A stretch of 64,000 bases of DNA. It comes from Chitiniphilus purpureus (GTDB taxonomy: Bacteria; Pseudomonadota; Gammaproteobacteria; Burkholderiales; Chitinibacteraceae). The DNA lies in the NCBI RefSeq assembly GCF_025642115.1, contig NZ_CP106753.1, positions 186,001-250,000 on the forward strand, given 5' to 3'. Shown piece by piece: positions 38,271-48,926 of this stretch (within the stretch, counting starts at the first letter, position 1; each line of letters begins with the position of its first letter). The position numbers and the translations under genes are program-made. The notes under the pieces are model-generated. The model did no database searches. It was not told the origin of the DNA and saw only the letters and a list, made by a program, of their open reading frames with translations.

Positions 38271-38276
38271 TACAAT
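38271..38276 (+). promoter_or_regulatory. Candidate -10 box for the response regulator gene
   Basis: TACAAT, five of six consensus bases, 27 bases before the ATG at 38304. No clear -35. Confidence 0.35.
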
Positions 38277-38303
38277 CATGCGGTCGCGTTCCAGGACAGT
38301 ACC

Positions 38304-39029
38304 ATGCCCCCACGCATCCTTTTTGTCGAAGACGACAGCGAACTGGCCGAGCTGATCGGCGGATTCCTGAGAGGCTTTGAATTCGAGGTGACCCATCTGC
38401 CCGACGGCAGCCAGGTGCTCGAACGGGTCAGGCAGGCGCCGCCCGATCTCGTACTGCTGGACATCATGCTGCCGGGCAAGGACGGTCTGACACTGTGCCG
38501 GGAGCTGCGCGAGTTCTATACCGGTCCGGTCGTGATGCTGACCTCGCTCAACAGCGACATGAACCAGATCCTGGGCTTCGAGATCGGCGCCACCGACTAC
38601 GTGGTGAAGACCACGCCGCCCGCGGTATTGCTGGCACGCATCCGTGCCCACCTGCGTAGTGGCCAGCCGCCGGCCAGCGGCACGACCAACCCCGCACCCA
38701 GCACCGACCGTTCCTCACTGAACTTCGGCAAGCTGCAGGTGGACGCGCGCAATCGCACCGCCACCTACGGCAAGGAGCCGTTGCACCTGTCGACCGGCGA
38801 TTTCGACCTGTTGTGGGAGCTGGCGCGGCATGCGGGCGAGATCCTGTCGCGCGACCATCTGCTCAAGACGCTGCGCGGCATCGAATATGACGGCATGGAC
38901 CGCAGCATCGATGTGGCCATCTCCCGGTTGCGCAAGAAGCTCAACGACGATCCCAACGAGCCGCGCAAGATCAAGACCATCCGGCACAAGGGTTATCTGT
39001 TTGCCACCGACATCTGGTGGCAGGAATAG
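38304..39029 (+). CDS. OmpR-family response regulator (RstA-like)
   Basis: 241 aa. The receiver domain has the acidic cluster EDD at residues 9-11, phospho-acceptor Asp53 (LLDIMLPG) and the conserved Lys in YVVKTTPP, a variant shared with RstA. A C-terminal winged helix ends with [14 protein letters not shown] and HKGYLF. It is followed 48 bases later by its probable histidine kinase. The inducing signal is unknown. Confidence 0.9.
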   Translation: MPPRILFVEDDSELAELIGGFLRGFEFEVTHLPDGSQVLERVRQAPPDLVLLDIMLPGKDGLTLCRELREFYTGPVVMLTSLNSDMNQILGFEIGATDYVVKTTPPAVLLARIRAHLRSGQPPASGTTNPAPSTDRSSLNFGKLQVDARNRTATYGKEPLHLSTGDFDLLWELARHAGEILSRDHLLKTLRGIEYDGMDRSIDVAISRLRKKLNDDPNEPRKIKTIRHKGYLFATDIWWQE

Positions 39030-39077
39030 TGGCGGCAGCCCTGTGGGCGCCACGCCCGCCCGATTGCGGAACCAAGC

Positions 39078-40385
39078 ATGCGTAAGCTGTTCCTGCGCTT
39101 CTATCTCACCGTGGTGGTGTGCTTTCTCGCCTCAGGCCTGCTGATCGGCACGCTGTACAAGCAGATGCTCGAACGGATCAACCGCCAGTATCTGAACGAC
39201 GTCTTCCAAAGCACCATCATCATCGTCGAGAACGAACTGGGCGCGCTGCCGCAATCGCTGTGGCACGACGAGATCGCACGGCTGCGCAACAAGCTGCCGG
39301 TGCCGGTCAACATCGAAGCGGTGGAGGACTACCAGCTGACCGCACCGGTGCTGCAAAGCCTGATGGGTGGCGAGACGCTGTACCTGCCCAGGCGCAACAT
39401 CTACATCCACCGCATTCCCGACACCCAGCTTGCGATCGAGCTCGGGCCGGTCACCTACCTCGCCCGGCTCGACAGCGTCTCGTGGCCCGATGTGCTTGGC
39501 CTGATCCTGATGTCGGCGGCGCTGGGCATCCCCACCTGGCTGTGGCTGCGGCCATTCTGGCGCGATCTGCTGGCGCTGGTCCGGCAAAGCCGCAAGCTCG
39601 GCACCGGCGACTTCAGTGCCCGCACCCGGCTGGAGCCCTCGTCGCCGCTGGCGCCGCTGTCCGGCACCATCAACCGGATGGCGCAGGATATCGAAGAGCT
39701 TTCCTCCAGCCGCCAGGCGATGATCGACGCCATCTCGCACGACGTGCGCACACCGCTGGCCCGCCTGCGCTATCGGCTTGAAGCAGTGAAGGCCGGTGCG
39801 GCGGTCGACGGCTTTGTCGCCGGTGCCGAACGCGATCTGCAACAGATGGACCAGCTGGTCGAGGAATGGCTCACGCTGCGCACACTGGAGCGGCCCGAAA
39901 TGCAGCCCGAGCTGCAGCCCTTCGAAGCCCTGCCCTGGCTGACCCGGCAACTGGATGAACTGGCGGTGAACGGCGCCCCGGTGACCCTGGTGAATGCCAC
40001 CGGCCACGACGAGCCGTGGTTGTGGGCAGACCGCTACTACCTGGGCCGCGCGCTCGGCAATCTGGTGAGCAATGCCTGGCGCTACGGCGGCGGCCGGATT
40101 CGGGTGACGCTGGCGTGGCAAAACGGCGAGGCGCGGCTGGAGGTGGACGATGACGGTCCGGGCATCCCGAGCGAGGCGCGCGAGCGGCTGCGCAAGCCCT
40201 TCGAACGGCTGGAGGGCAGCCGCAATCGCAACACCGGCGGGCATGGTCTCGGGCTTGCCATCACCGCGATGATCATGCGCGGCCACCAGGGGCAGCTGCT
40301 GATGAGTGACAGCGACCTGGGCGGCGCCCAGCTGGTGCTCGTCTGGCCGACCCCGATCACCGCCGAAGAAACACCGGCGCTGTAA
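39078..40385 (+). CDS. Sensor histidine kinase (RstB-like)
   Basis: 435 aa. An N-terminal membrane helix, a periplasmic region of about 105 residues and a second helix (near residue 140-160) are followed by HAMP. The phospho-acceptor is in [13 protein letters not shown]. The ATPase has N-box [11 protein letters not shown]1 DDGPGIP and G2 GGHGLGLAI. It forms a two-component pair with the preceding gene. The RstB resemblance is in layout and partner. Confidence 0.9.
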   Translation: MRKLFLRFYLTVVVCFLASGLLIGTLYKQMLERINRQYLNDVFQSTIIIVENELGALPQSLWHDEIARLRNKLPVPVNIEAVEDYQLTAPVLQSLMGGETLYLPRRNIYIHRIPDTQLAIELGPVTYLARLDSVSWPDVLGLILMSAALGIPTWLWLRPFWRDLLALVRQSRKLGTGDFSARTRLEPSSPLAPLSGTINRMAQDIEELSSSRQAMIDAISHDVRTPLARLRYRLEAVKAGAAVDGFVAGAERDLQQMDQLVEEWLTLRTLERPEMQPELQPFEALPWLTRQLDELAVNGAPVTLVNATGHDEPWLWADRYYLGRALGNLVSNAWRYGGGRIRVTLAWQNGEARLEVDDDGPGIPSEARERLRKPFERLEGSRNRNTGGHGLGLAITAMIMRGHQGQLLMSDSDLGGAQLVLVWPTPITAEETPAL

Positions 40386-40440
40386 GCGGCAGGCGTTCCC
40401 CGCTACAATGGCCCGATTCCCCACGCATTGCCGCATCCCC

Positions 40441-41697
40441 ATGGATATCCAGCTTTACATGCGCGAAGTCGGGCAACGCGCCCGCACCGCCAGCCGCGCG
40501 ATGGCCAAGGCCGACACCGCCGCCAAGAACCGCGCCCTCAACGCCATTGCCGACGCCATCGTACGCGATGCGGCAGCGCTCAAGGCCGCCAACGAACAGG
40601 ACATGGCACAGGCACGTGCCGACGGCCTGGAGCCGGCGTTGCTCGATAGGCTGCAGCTCACCGAGAAGACCATCGCCACCATGGCCGAAGGCCTGCGCCA
40701 GATCGCCACGCTGCCCGATCCGATCGGCAACATGGGCGATTTCAAATACCGGCCCAGCGGCATCCAGGTGGGCAAGATGCGCGTGCCGCTCGGTGTGATC
40801 GGCATCATCTACGAGGCCAGGCCCAATGTGACCGCCGATGCGGCGGGCCTGTGCATCAAGTCCGGCAACGCCACCATCCTGCGTGGCGGCCGCGAGGCCT
40901 TCCACTGCAACCAGGCCATCGCCGGGCTGGTGAAGGCGGGCCTGGCCGCGGCCGGGCTGCCTGAGGCGGCGGTACAGATCATCGAAACACCGGACCGTGC
41001 CGCGGTGGGCGAGCTGATCACCCTGACCGAGTTCGTCGACGTGATCGTGCCGCGCGGCGGCAAGGGCCTGATCGAACGCATCAGCCGCGATGCGCGGGTG
41101 CCGGTGATCAAGCACCTGGACGGCATCTGCCATGTCTACATCGACGACGAGGCCGATCCGGAAAAGGCGATCCGCATCGCCGACAACGCCAAGACCCAGC
41201 GCTACGCGCCGTGCAACACCATGGAAACGCTGCTGGTGCACGAGAACGTCGCCGACCTGATCCTGCCACCGTTGGCCGCCATCTATCGCGAGAAGGGCGT
41301 GGAGCTGCGAGGCTGCGAGGCCACCCGCGGCATCCTGCCCGATGCGATCCCGGCCACCGAGGAAGACTGGCGCACCGAGTATCTCGCGCCCATCCTGGCC
41401 ATCCGGATCGTCGCCGATCTGGATGCGGCGATCGATCACATCAACACCTATGGCAGCCACCATACCGACGCCATCGTCAGCGAGAACTACAGCAAGGCGC
41501 GGCGCTTCCTGCGCGAGGTGGATTCGGCCAGCGTGATGGTCAATGCCTCGACCCGCTTCGCCGATGGCTTCGAATACGGCCTGGGCGCCGAGATCGGCAT
41601 CTCCACCGACAAGATCCACGCCCGTGGGCCGGTGGGCCTGGAAGGGCTGACCAGCGAGAAATGGATCGTGCTGGGCAACGGCGAGATCCGCACCTGA
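40441..41697 (+). CDS. proA: Gamma-glutamyl phosphate reductase ProA
   Basis: 418 aa NADPH-dependent aldehyde dehydrogenase-fold enzyme of proline synthesis. It has [17 protein letters not shown], the catalytic Cys in [15 protein letters not shown] and [22 protein letters not shown]. The ATG at 40441 is chosen over a longer frame read from inside the kinase gene. proB is not in the window. Confidence 0.96.
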   Translation: MDIQLYMREVGQRARTASRAMAKADTAAKNRALNAIADAIVRDAAALKAANEQDMAQARADGLEPALLDRLQLTEKTIATMAEGLRQIATLPDPIGNMGDFKYRPSGIQVGKMRVPLGVIGIIYEARPNVTADAAGLCIKSGNATILRGGREAFHCNQAIAGLVKAGLAAAGLPEAAVQIIETPDRAAVGELITLTEFVDVIVPRGGKGLIERISRDARVPVIKHLDGICHVYIDDEADPEKAIRIADNAKTQRYAPCNTMETLLVHENVADLILPPLAAIYREKGVELRGCEATRGILPDAIPATEEDWRTEYLAPILAIRIVADLDAAIDHINTYGSHHTDAIVSENYSKARRFLREVDSASVMVNASTRFADGFEYGLGAEIGISTDKIHARGPVGLEGLTSEKWIVLGNGEIRT

Positions 41698-41780
41698 AAG
41701 GCGACGCCCGCGCCCCGTGCGCCACTGCGACAGGCATTGCCGGGCAGGGGCGCGACCCGGCTCGCCCGGCGGCGCGGCAT

Positions 41781-41807
41781 GGCCACAGTGGCCGCCCGGG
41801 GTAAACT
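41781..41807 (+). promoter_or_regulatory. Candidate rsfS promoter with palindrome
   Basis: A perfect 13-base palindrome (GGCCAC-A-GTGGCC, 41781-41793) lies 8 bases before TAAACT (41802-41807), where a -35 would be. It could be an operator. This is by pattern only. Confidence 0.3.
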
Positions 41808-41855
41808 GACATTTTCAATGCCGCAGCCGCCCAGCGCACGGGCCGGCGGCAAACC

Positions 41856-42239
41856 ATGGAATCCCTGATGAACGAACAGACCCAGCAAATGCGCGACATC
41901 GCCGTCGCCGCCTTGGAAGACATCAAGGCCAAATACATCGAGATTCTCGATACCACCGAGCTGACCGACCTGTTCGAATGCATGGTGGTCGCCTCGGGCG
42001 AATCCAACCGGCAGGTGCGCGCGCTTGCCAACAACGTGGCCGTCGAGCTCAAGGCCAAGGGCTTCCAGGTGCTGTCCACCGAAGGCGAGGAAAGCGGCGA
42101 GTGGGTGCTGGTCGACGCCGGCAGCCTGGTGGTGCATGTGATGCTGCCGGCGGTGCGCGACTACTACGATCTGGAGCAGCTGTGGGGCGGCCAGAAGCCC
42201 ACGTTCAACCCCACCGGCCGGCCATGGTCTGCCGCATAG
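41856..42239 (+). CDS. rsfS: Ribosome silencing factor RsfS
   Basis: 127 aa. ALEDIKAKYIEILD, the SGESNRQVRALANNV segment and the GEESGEWVLVDAGSLVVHVML block are diagnostic. It binds L14 on the large subunit and blocks subunit joining in starvation. A second ATG at 41868 is possible. The gene lacks its usual neighbour nadD; proA is immediately upstream instead. Confidence 0.94.
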   Translation: MESLMNEQTQQMRDIAVAALEDIKAKYIEILDTTELTDLFECMVVASGESNRQVRALANNVAVELKAKGFQVLSTEGEESGEWVLVDAGSLVVHVMLPAVRDYYDLEQLWGGQKPTFNPTGRPWSAA

Positions 42240-42375
42240 CCGGCAGGCACTTGTATGCACGGCCTAACCATATAACCATCGCGTCTTTTTCAGACTTTTC
42301 GATTTCGGTAGATTCCCTATCCCAAGGCCGGGCACCGCGTGCCTGGTCTTTCCTGTTTCTGGCCACCCGATACAC

Positions 42376-43302
42376 ATGAATACGATCAGCGAAGCGCGCC
42401 TGACCCATCTGAAGCAACTGGAAGCCGAATCGATCCACATCATTCGGGAAGTCGCCGCGGAATTCGAGAACCCGGTGATGCTCTACTCGATCGGCAAGGA
42501 CAGCGCCGTGATGCTGCACCTGGCCAGGAAGGCCTTTGCGCCCGGCAGGCCGCCGTTCCCGTTGATGCACGTCGATACCACCTGGAAATTCCAGGAGATG
42601 TACAAGCTGCGCGACAAGCAGAAGGCCGAGGGCTGGAACCTGATCACGCATGTGAACGAGGAAGGCGTGAAGGCCGGCATCAACCCGTTCACCGCCGGCA
42701 GCGCCAAGCACACCGACGTGATGAAGACCGAGGGGCTGAAGCAGGCGCTGAACAAGCATGGCTTCGACGCTGCCTTCGGCGGCGCGCGCCGCGACGAGGA
42801 AAAGAGCCGCGCCAAGGAGCGCGTGTACTCGTTCCGCGACAAGAACCACCGCTGGGATCCGAAGAACCAGCGCCCGGAGCTGTGGAACATCTACAACTCG
42901 CGCATCGACAAGGGCGAGAGCATCCGCGTGTTCCCGCTGTCGAACTGGACCGAGCTCGATATCTGGCAGTACATCTTCCTCGAGCACATCGAGATCGTGC
43001 CGCTCTATTTCGCCGCCGAACGCGAAGTGGTCGAGTACAACGGCGCGCTGGTGATGATCGACGACGAGCGCATCCTGCAGTACCTCACCCCCGAGCAGAA
43101 GGCCACCATCCGCAGGAAGTGGGTGCGTTTCCGCACACTGGGTTGCTATCCGTTGACCGGTGCCGTCGAATCGACCGCGGCCACGCTGCCCGAGATCATC
43201 CAGGAAATGCTGCTGACCACCACCAGCGAGCGCCAGGGCCGCGTGATCGACCACGATTCGAGCGGGTCGATGGAAAAGAAGAAGATGGAAGGGTATTTCT
43301 GA
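42376..43302 (+). CDS. cysD: Sulfate adenylyltransferase subunit 2
   Basis: 308 aa PP-loop enzyme. It begins with [18 protein letters not shown], has the PP-loop [17 protein letters not shown] and the block [22 protein letters not shown]. With CysN it forms APS from sulfate and ATP. The full family length of about 300 is kept. It is separated from cysN by a 92-bp inverted-repeat element instead of the usual tight junction. Confidence 0.96.
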   Translation: MNTISEARLTHLKQLEAESIHIIREVAAEFENPVMLYSIGKDSAVMLHLARKAFAPGRPPFPLMHVDTTWKFQEMYKLRDKQKAEGWNLITHVNEEGVKAGINPFTAGSAKHTDVMKTEGLKQALNKHGFDAAFGGARRDEEKSRAKERVYSFRDKNHRWDPKNQRPELWNIYNSRIDKGESIRVFPLSNWTELDIWQYIFLEHIEIVPLYFAAEREVVEYNGALVMIDDERILQYLTPEQKATIRRKWVRFRTLGCYPLTGAVESTAATLPEIIQEMLLTTTSERQGRVIDHDSSGSMEKKKMEGYF

Positions 43303-43393
43303 GTGAGGGGTAAGGCGTCAGGAGCGAGGGGAAACCCCGCTGCTGATGCCACCAAATTACACCTCTCCCCTCACACCTCACACCTCACACGAC
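43303..43393. repeat. Inverted-repeat element between cysD and cysN
   Basis: The arms GTGAGGGG...GT and their imperfect complement (43366-43379, then more CCTCACA repeats) surround an inner hairpin AGCGAGGGG-AAA-CCCCGCT. It shares the GTGAGGGGTGAGG motif with the element at 12608-12690. It lies inside an operon, so it may modulate the cysD/cysN ratio. Confidence 0.65.
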
Positions 43394-43394
43394 T

Positions 43395-44834
43395 ATGAGC
43401 CACCAATCCGACCTGATCGCCAGCGACATCCTCGCCTACCTCAAGCAGCACGAGAACAAGGATCTGCTGCGCTTCATCACCTGCGGTAACGTCGACGACG
43501 GCAAGTCCACGCTGATCGGCCGGCTGCTGCACGATTCCAAGTTGATCTTCGAGGACCACCTCGCCGCGATCAAGAAGGACAGCCAGAAGTACAACACCAC
43601 CGACGACGAGTTCGATCTGGCATTGCTGGTCGACGGCCTGCAGGCCGAGCGCGAGCAGGGCATCACCATCGACGTGGCCTACCGCTACTTCAGCACCGAC
43701 AAGCGCAAGTTCATCATCGCCGACTGCCCGGGCCACGAGCAGTACACCCGCAACATGGCCACCGGCGCCTCCACCTGCGATCTGGCGGTGATCCTGATCG
43801 ATGCCCGCTATGGCGTGCAGACCCAGACCCGCCGCCACAGCTACATTGTCAGCCTGCTCGGCATCCGCCACGTGCTGGTCGCAGTCAACAAGATGGACCT
43901 CGTGGACTTCTCCGAAGCGCGCTTCAACGAGATCAAGGCTGCCTACCTCGAATTCGCCGGCGCACTGGACATCCCCGACATCCGCTTCGTGCCGATCTCG
44001 GCATTGAAAGGCGACAACGTGGTCAACGCCTCCGCGCAGACGCCGTGGTACGACGGCGGCACGCTGATGGCACTGCTGGAAAGCGTCAAGGTCGACCGCG
44101 ACGCCCAGCTTAATGCGTTCCGTCTGCCGGTGCAGTATGTGAACCGGCCCAATCTGGACTTCCGTGGCTTCTGCGGCACCATCGCCGCCGGCCAGATCGC
44201 CCCGGGCGATGACGTCGTTGCGCTGCCATCGGGCAAGCGCTCCAAGGTGAAGGCCATCGTCACCTTCGAAGGTGAGCAGGCCACCGCCTTCGCCAGTCAG
44301 GCCATCACGCTCACACTGGACGACGAGATCGACATCAGCCGCGGCGACCTGATCGTGCGCGCTGGCGACCCCCAGCCCAGCGTGGCCCAGGCGTTCGACG
44401 CCCATGTGGTATGGATGAACGAATCGCCGCTCACCGTCGGCAAGGAATACGTGATCAAGCTTGCCGGCAAGAGCGTATTCGGCCGCGTCAGCAGGATCGC
44501 CCACCGCGTCGATGTCAACACCATGGCGCAGACTGAGGCCGGCCAGCTGGGCCTTAACGAAATCGCCCTGGTCACCGTCGAAGTCAATGCCCCGGTGGTG
44601 TTCGACCCCTACGCTGCCTGCCGCGGCACCGGCAGTTTCATCGTGATCGACCGGCTCACCAATGCCACCGCCGGCGCCGGCATGATCACGGCCGCGGCAA
44701 ACCGTGCGGACGGACACAGCGACGACCTGGACGAGCTGGCGCGCTTCAGGGCGTTCGAGGTGGAACTCAATGCGCTGGTACGCAAGTATTTCCCGCATTG
44801 GGGTGCGTTGGAGATTCCGCGCGGCCCGCGCTGA
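43395..44834 (+). CDS. cysN: Sulfate adenylyltransferase subunit 1
   Basis: 479 aa elongation-factor-type GTPase. It has G1 [27 protein letters not shown]3 DCPGHEQYT and G4 NKMD, followed by two beta-barrel domains. It drives CysD by GTP hydrolysis. No fused APS kinase domain is present (the protein ends at residue 479). A hairpin terminator follows at 44849. Confidence 0.96.
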   Translation: MSHQSDLIASDILAYLKQHENKDLLRFITCGNVDDGKSTLIGRLLHDSKLIFEDHLAAIKKDSQKYNTTDDEFDLALLVDGLQAEREQGITIDVAYRYFSTDKRKFIIADCPGHEQYTRNMATGASTCDLAVILIDARYGVQTQTRRHSYIVSLLGIRHVLVAVNKMDLVDFSEARFNEIKAAYLEFAGALDIPDIRFVPISALKGDNVVNASAQTPWYDGGTLMALLESVKVDRDAQLNAFRLPVQYVNRPNLDFRGFCGTIAAGQIAPGDDVVALPSGKRSKVKAIVTFEGEQATAFASQAITLTLDDEIDISRGDLIVRAGDPQPSVAQAFDAHVVWMNESPLTVGKEYVIKLAGKSVFGRVSRIAHRVDVNTMAQTEAGQLGLNEIALVTVEVNAPVVFDPYAACRGTGSFIVIDRLTNATAGAGMITAAANRADGHSDDLDELARFRAFEVELNALVRKYFPHWGALEIPRGPR

Positions 44835-44848
44835 CGCTGCCGACAGAC

Positions 44849-44873
44849 AACCGCCGTACCCCGGCGGTTTTTT
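44849..44873 (+). terminator. Intrinsic terminator after cysN
   Basis: Stem ACCGCCG/CGGCGGT with a 5-base loop and six T, 15 bases after the cysN stop. Confidence 0.88.
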
Positions 44874-45092
44874 GTTGCAGGCACATCAAAGTGGTGCAGG
44901 GGCACCATGTCACAGCATGGCTGGCACCCGGCAGCCTGCGGCATGGCTGCTGCCCTGTCACCTCCCACCTCAGCGCTGCCGGCAAACTCGCAGCGCCCGT
45001 CGGCGGTTGCCCTGCTCCCCTCATGCGTCCGGGGCTTTACAAGGAGCCCCATCCTTCGGCAACGTTGAGGCTTGGCAGTTGGAGAACCTTGC

Positions 45093-46544
45093 ATGAGCTT
45101 CGCCGAAACGGCACAACTCGGTTTCGGAACCAGTGGGTTGCGGGGACAGGTGGCGCTGCTGACCGACCCGGTCTGTGCGGCATACACCACGGCGTTCATC
45201 GAGCAGGTTGCCCCCACCGCGCAACACGTGCTGCTCGGCCACGATCTGCGTCCAAGCAGCCCCCGCATCGCCGCCGCCTGTGCAGCGGCCTTGACCCGGA
45301 TGGGCCTGACCGTGATCTACGGCGGTGCCCTGCCTACCCCGGCCCTGGCGCTGTACGGACTCACGCATCGCTTGCCCACCATCGTGGTCACCGGCAGTCA
45401 TATTCCGTTCGACCGCAATGGCATCAAATTCTTCGGCCCTGACGGCGAGATCACCAAAGCGGACGAAACCGCGATCAGTGCCGCGCTCGGCCGACACACC
45501 ACGCAGGCACCGCCCGACCCGGCCGATCTGCCGGTCGCCATGCCCGAGGTACGCGCGCTGTATGTGGCCAGATATCTCGATCACTTCGGCAGGGACAGCC
45601 TCGCCGGCCGGCGCCTTGTGGTCTATCAGCACAGCAGCGTGGCACGCGATCTGTTCAGCGACGTGCTGACCGGGCTGGGTGCAGCGGTGACCGCGTTGGG
45701 CCGTTGTGACGATTTCGTCGCCATCGATACCGAGGCGCTGAGCGAAGCCGATTGCGAGCGTGCCCGCCTGTGGGCAGCCCAGTACCGGTTCGACGCATTG
45801 ATCTCCGCCGACGGTGACGGCGACCGCCCGATGCTGGCCGATGAGCTGGGCCAATGGCTGAGGGGGGACGTGGTGGGCCTGCTCGCCGCCCACCAACTGG
45901 GCATCGAGCGTCTGGCGGTGCCGCTGACCTGCTCAAGTGCGCTGGAGGCATCCGGCCTGTTCAAGGAAGTACGGCGGACCCGGATCGGCTCCCCCTATGT
46001 AATCGCCGGACTCGAAGCGCTGGGTCGATCGTATCCCCACGACCGGATCGCCGGCTTCGAAGCCAACGGCGGTTTCCTGCTGGCCAGCCCGGCCGGGACC
46101 GGTCCGGCGCCGCTCGCACCGTTGCCGACCCGGGATGCATTGCTGCCGATCCTGGCCGTGCTCACCGCGCAATCCGCATCCGCCCCATTGAGCGCCCAGG
46201 TGGATCGACTGCCCAAGCGTCATACAGCCAGCGCGCGTCTGCCGGACGTGGAACGCGCGGTGAGCGACCGGCTCATCCAGCTGACCGAGGCCAAGCCGGA
46301 ACGGCTGCTTGAAGCGCTGGGCAAGCACGGCGTGCCAGTGACCACTGCCGACACCACCGATGGGTTGCGCCTGCTGCTCGGCGACGGCGACATTGTCCAC
46401 CTGCGGCCGTCGGGCAACGCGCCGGAGCTGCGCTGCTATGCCGAATCGCACGATCCCGCCACGGCGCAACAGCTGTGCCAGGCCATGCTCGATGCAATCG
46501 GGCAGTGGTGTGACGGCAAGCGCCTGCCGCACCTGATGGCGTGA
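45093..46544 (+). CDS. manB: Phosphomannomutase/phosphoglucomutase-family enzyme
   Basis: 483 aa four-domain phosphohexomutase. FGTSGLRG is at the start, the phosphoserine loop reads TGSHIPFDRNGIKF (usually TASHNP), the metal loop SADGDGDRPML follows, and the C-terminal phosphate-binding loop is LRPSGNAPELR. It converts mannose-6-P to mannose-1-P for ManC, which lies next door. A GGAG Shine-Dalgarno supports the ATG at 45093. The serine loop variant indicates a distinct subfamily. Confidence 0.9.
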   Translation: MSFAETAQLGFGTSGLRGQVALLTDPVCAAYTTAFIEQVAPTAQHVLLGHDLRPSSPRIAAACAAALTRMGLTVIYGGALPTPALALYGLTHRLPTIVVTGSHIPFDRNGIKFFGPDGEITKADETAISAALGRHTTQAPPDPADLPVAMPEVRALYVARYLDHFGRDSLAGRRLVVYQHSSVARDLFSDVLTGLGAAVTALGRCDDFVAIDTEALSEADCERARLWAAQYRFDALISADGDGDRPMLADELGQWLRGDVVGLLAAHQLGIERLAVPLTCSSALEASGLFKEVRRTRIGSPYVIAGLEALGRSYPHDRIAGFEANGGFLLASPAGTGPAPLAPLPTRDALLPILAVLTAQSASAPLSAQVDRLPKRHTASARLPDVERAVSDRLIQLTEAKPERLLEALGKHGVPVTTADTTDGLRLLLGDGDIVHLRPSGNAPELRCYAESHDPATAQQLCQAMLDAIGQWCDGKRLPHLMA

Positions 46545-46597
46545 CCAGCATGCCCCAGCGCCTGGCCATCCCGAATCCAAGCGGAGACCCTGAACGG

Positions 46598-48019
46598 ATG
46601 CGAATCACCCCAGTCATCTTGTGCGGCGGCAGCGGAACACGGCTGTGGCCGCTGTCCCGCCAGGGGCATCCCAAGCAGTACCTGACGCTGGCCGGACAGC
46701 AGTCGTTGCTGCAGCAGACCGCACTGCGCTTTGCCGATCCGGCCGTGTTCGGCAAGCCAGTGGTAGTCGCCAATGTCGAGCAGCGCTTTCTGCTGGCCGA
46801 ACAGCTGCGCTGCGCCGGCATCGAGCCGGCCGCCATCATCCTGGAGCCGGCCGGCAGGAACACGGCGCCAGCACTGGCCGCTGCCGCCTGGTACCTGCGG
46901 GAGCACGACCCCGACGCAGTCATGCTGGCCGCCCCCTCGGACCACCATATCGATGACGCCCCCGGCTTCCAGCAGCTCGTCGCCCAGGCGGCCCCGCTGG
47001 CGGGCAATGGCGCAGTGCTGACATTCGGCATCCAGCCGACCCGACCGGAAACCGGTTACGGCTATATCGGTTGCGGCGAAGCGCTCGAAGGGCACACCGG
47101 CGTGCACCGGATCACCGGATTCCGCGAAAAACCCTCCCCCCAGGACGCGGCCCAGCTGCTGGCCCAGGGTCACCACTACTGGAACAGCGGCATCTTCCTG
47201 GTCGGCGCGCAGGCCTATCTTGCGCAACTGCAGCTCTACGCCCCGCAGTTGCATCATGGCACCGGGCTCGCTTTTCAAAGATCGGTCGCAGACCTCGATT
47301 TCATCCGGCTGGATACCGCCAGCTGGCTCGCCATCGAAGGTGATTCGATCGATTACGCGATCATGGAGAAGACCGACCAGGCATTGCTGGTCAAGACCGG
47401 CGCGCTTGGCTGGAGTGACGTGGGCAGCTGGGAAGCGCTGTCACAGATCAGCGAGTGCGACACCGACGCCAATACCCGCATCGGCAACGTGGTGGCGCTG
47501 GCATCGACCAACTGCTATCTGCGCGCGGAAAGCCGCCTGCTCGCCACCGTGGGCGTGGACAACCTCGTCGTGGTGGAAACCGCGGACGCGGTATTGGTCG
47601 CCGACAAGGCACGCAGCCAGGAAGTCAAAGCGATCGTCGCGCAACTGACCAGCGAGAACCGCGGCGAAGCGCTGCAGCATCGGCGGGTGTACCGGCCGTG
47701 GGGATGGTACGAGGAGATCGACCGGGCCGACCGGTTCCTGGTCAAGCACATCATGGTGAAGCCCGGCTGCAGCCTCAGCCTGCAGAAGCATCACCATCGT
47801 GCCGAGCACTGGGTGGTCGTCAAGGGCACCGCCAAGGTCGTCAATGGTGAGACCGAGCTGCTGCTGACGGAAAACCAATCGACCTACATCCCGCTGGGAC
47901 ATACGCACCGCCTGAGCAATCCGGGCAAGATTCCGTTGGAGCTGATCGAAGTCCAGTCCGGCGGCTATCTGGGTGAGGACGACATCGTGCGGTTCGAGGA
48001 CGAGTATGGGCGCCAGTAG
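46598..48019 (+). CDS. manC: Mannose-1-phosphate guanylyltransferase / mannose-6-phosphate isomerase
   Basis: 473 aa bifunctional enzyme. The N-terminal nucleotidyltransferase has CGGSGTRLWPLSRQGHPKQYL and FREKPS. The C-terminal type II isomerase cupin has RPWGWYEEIDR and KPGCSLSLQKHHHRAEHW. It makes GDP-mannose, the substrate of Gmd encoded 10 kb away. ATG at 46598 has an upstream GGAG; longer starts at 46541 or 46550 are possible. Composition is still like the chromosome backbone. Confidence 0.94.
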   Translation: MRITPVILCGGSGTRLWPLSRQGHPKQYLTLAGQQSLLQQTALRFADPAVFGKPVVVANVEQRFLLAEQLRCAGIEPAAIILEPAGRNTAPALAAAAWYLREHDPDAVMLAAPSDHHIDDAPGFQQLVAQAAPLAGNGAVLTFGIQPTRPETGYGYIGCGEALEGHTGVHRITGFREKPSPQDAAQLLAQGHHYWNSGIFLVGAQAYLAQLQLYAPQLHHGTGLAFQRSVADLDFIRLDTASWLAIEGDSIDYAIMEKTDQALLVKTGALGWSDVGSWEALSQISECDTDANTRIGNVVALASTNCYLRAESRLLATVGVDNLVVVETADAVLVADKARSQEVKAIVAQLTSENRGEALQHRRVYRPWGWYEEIDRADRFLVKHIMVKPGCSLSLQKHHHRAEHWVVVKGTAKVVNGETELLLTENQSTYIPLGHTHRLSNPGKIPLELIEVQSGGYLGEDDIVRFEDEYGRQ

Positions 48020-48078
48020 GCTTTGGATGCATTCAAAGCGATGCTTCTGTAAGCTGGCTGAGGGCAGTGATAATCGCT

Positions 48079-48121
48079 GCAGGAAGGATAAGCAGGCGTG
48101 ACACCTTGTCTTCCTGCTTTT
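48079..48121 (+). terminator. Terminator-like hairpin after manC
   Basis: Arms GCAGGAAG and CTTCCTGC, with an inner partial stem, followed by four T. The T-run is short, so strength is uncertain. Confidence 0.5.
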
Positions 48122-48196
48122 ACCACGCTTGTAGCAAACACGACGCCTGTTGTCCCCAAAACCATTAATTAAATCACTAGCCGGAACGCCGGACCT

Positions 48197-48841
48197 ATGA
48201 ACCCGCTTGCAACGCAACTGATCAAATCACTACCTTTTTACCCTTGGCTTAAATCCTGGGCGACGACTCGCCGCAACCAGCGAGAGTTGGCTGATTGGAA
48301 AAGCCAAGGTCGCCCTGTACCTCCACCCCATATCGTCAAGCAACAGACCATACGGCAGTTCGCCGAACGTTACGGCCTGGATATCCTTGTCGAAACCGGT
48401 ACCTACCGGGGGGACATGATTGCAGCGATGCGCCCTTGGTTCAAAAAGATTTACTCCATTGAATTGAGTCCAGAACTACACCTTCAGGCGCAGCTGCGAT
48501 TTTCGGATGACCCTGCTATCTCGCTCATTCAAGGAGACAGCGCTGATGAGCTAGGTAAACTACTTGATCACCTAGGTGGGCCAGCTTTGTTCTGGCTGGA
48601 TGGCCACTACTCAGGTGGAGTGACAGCTCGGGGCAGTGCTGATACCCCAATCCTCGGTGAGCTCACCCATCTGCTAAACCAGACGGAACATCGGCACGTT
48701 GTCTTGATTGATGACGCGCGCTGCTTTGGCGACGACCCTGCGTACCCAACCCAAGCAGAGCTGTTCACCTTTATCAGGTCCCATCGACCGGATGCCGTAA
48801 TTGACGTAGTAGACGATATCATTCGCCTCGTTCAAAGCTGA
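48197..48841 (+). CDS. Class I SAM-dependent methyltransferase-like protein
   Basis: 214 aa. LVETGTYRGDMIAAMRPWF is the glycine-rich first strand of a Rossmann-type methyltransferase and IYSIELSPELHLQA the acidic second strand. LFWLDGHYSGG and VVLIDDARCFG follow. Proteins of this type are common in polysaccharide clusters and may methylate a sugar. It is the first gene of lower-GC composition. No Shine-Dalgarno is evident before the ATG, and the substrate is unknown. Confidence 0.72.
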   Translation: MNPLATQLIKSLPFYPWLKSWATTRRNQRELADWKSQGRPVPPPHIVKQQTIRQFAERYGLDILVETGTYRGDMIAAMRPWFKKIYSIELSPELHLQAQLRFSDDPAISLIQGDSADELGKLLDHLGGPALFWLDGHYSGGVTARGSADTPILGELTHLLNQTEHRHVVLIDDARCFGDDPAYPTQAELFTFIRSHRPDAVIDVVDDIIRLVQS

Positions 48842-48926
48842 TCCCTTCTGCGCTTGTAGCCCTTCCTTTAACATGGCTGCCATGGAAACGACGACAAAAA
48901 CCATGCCTTTGACTCGGGAGGTTTAA

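Noticed and set aside
48122..48196. JUMPstart/RfaH site before the polysaccharide genes
   Set aside because: No GGCGGTAGC-type ops core was found between manC and the first methyltransferase gene.
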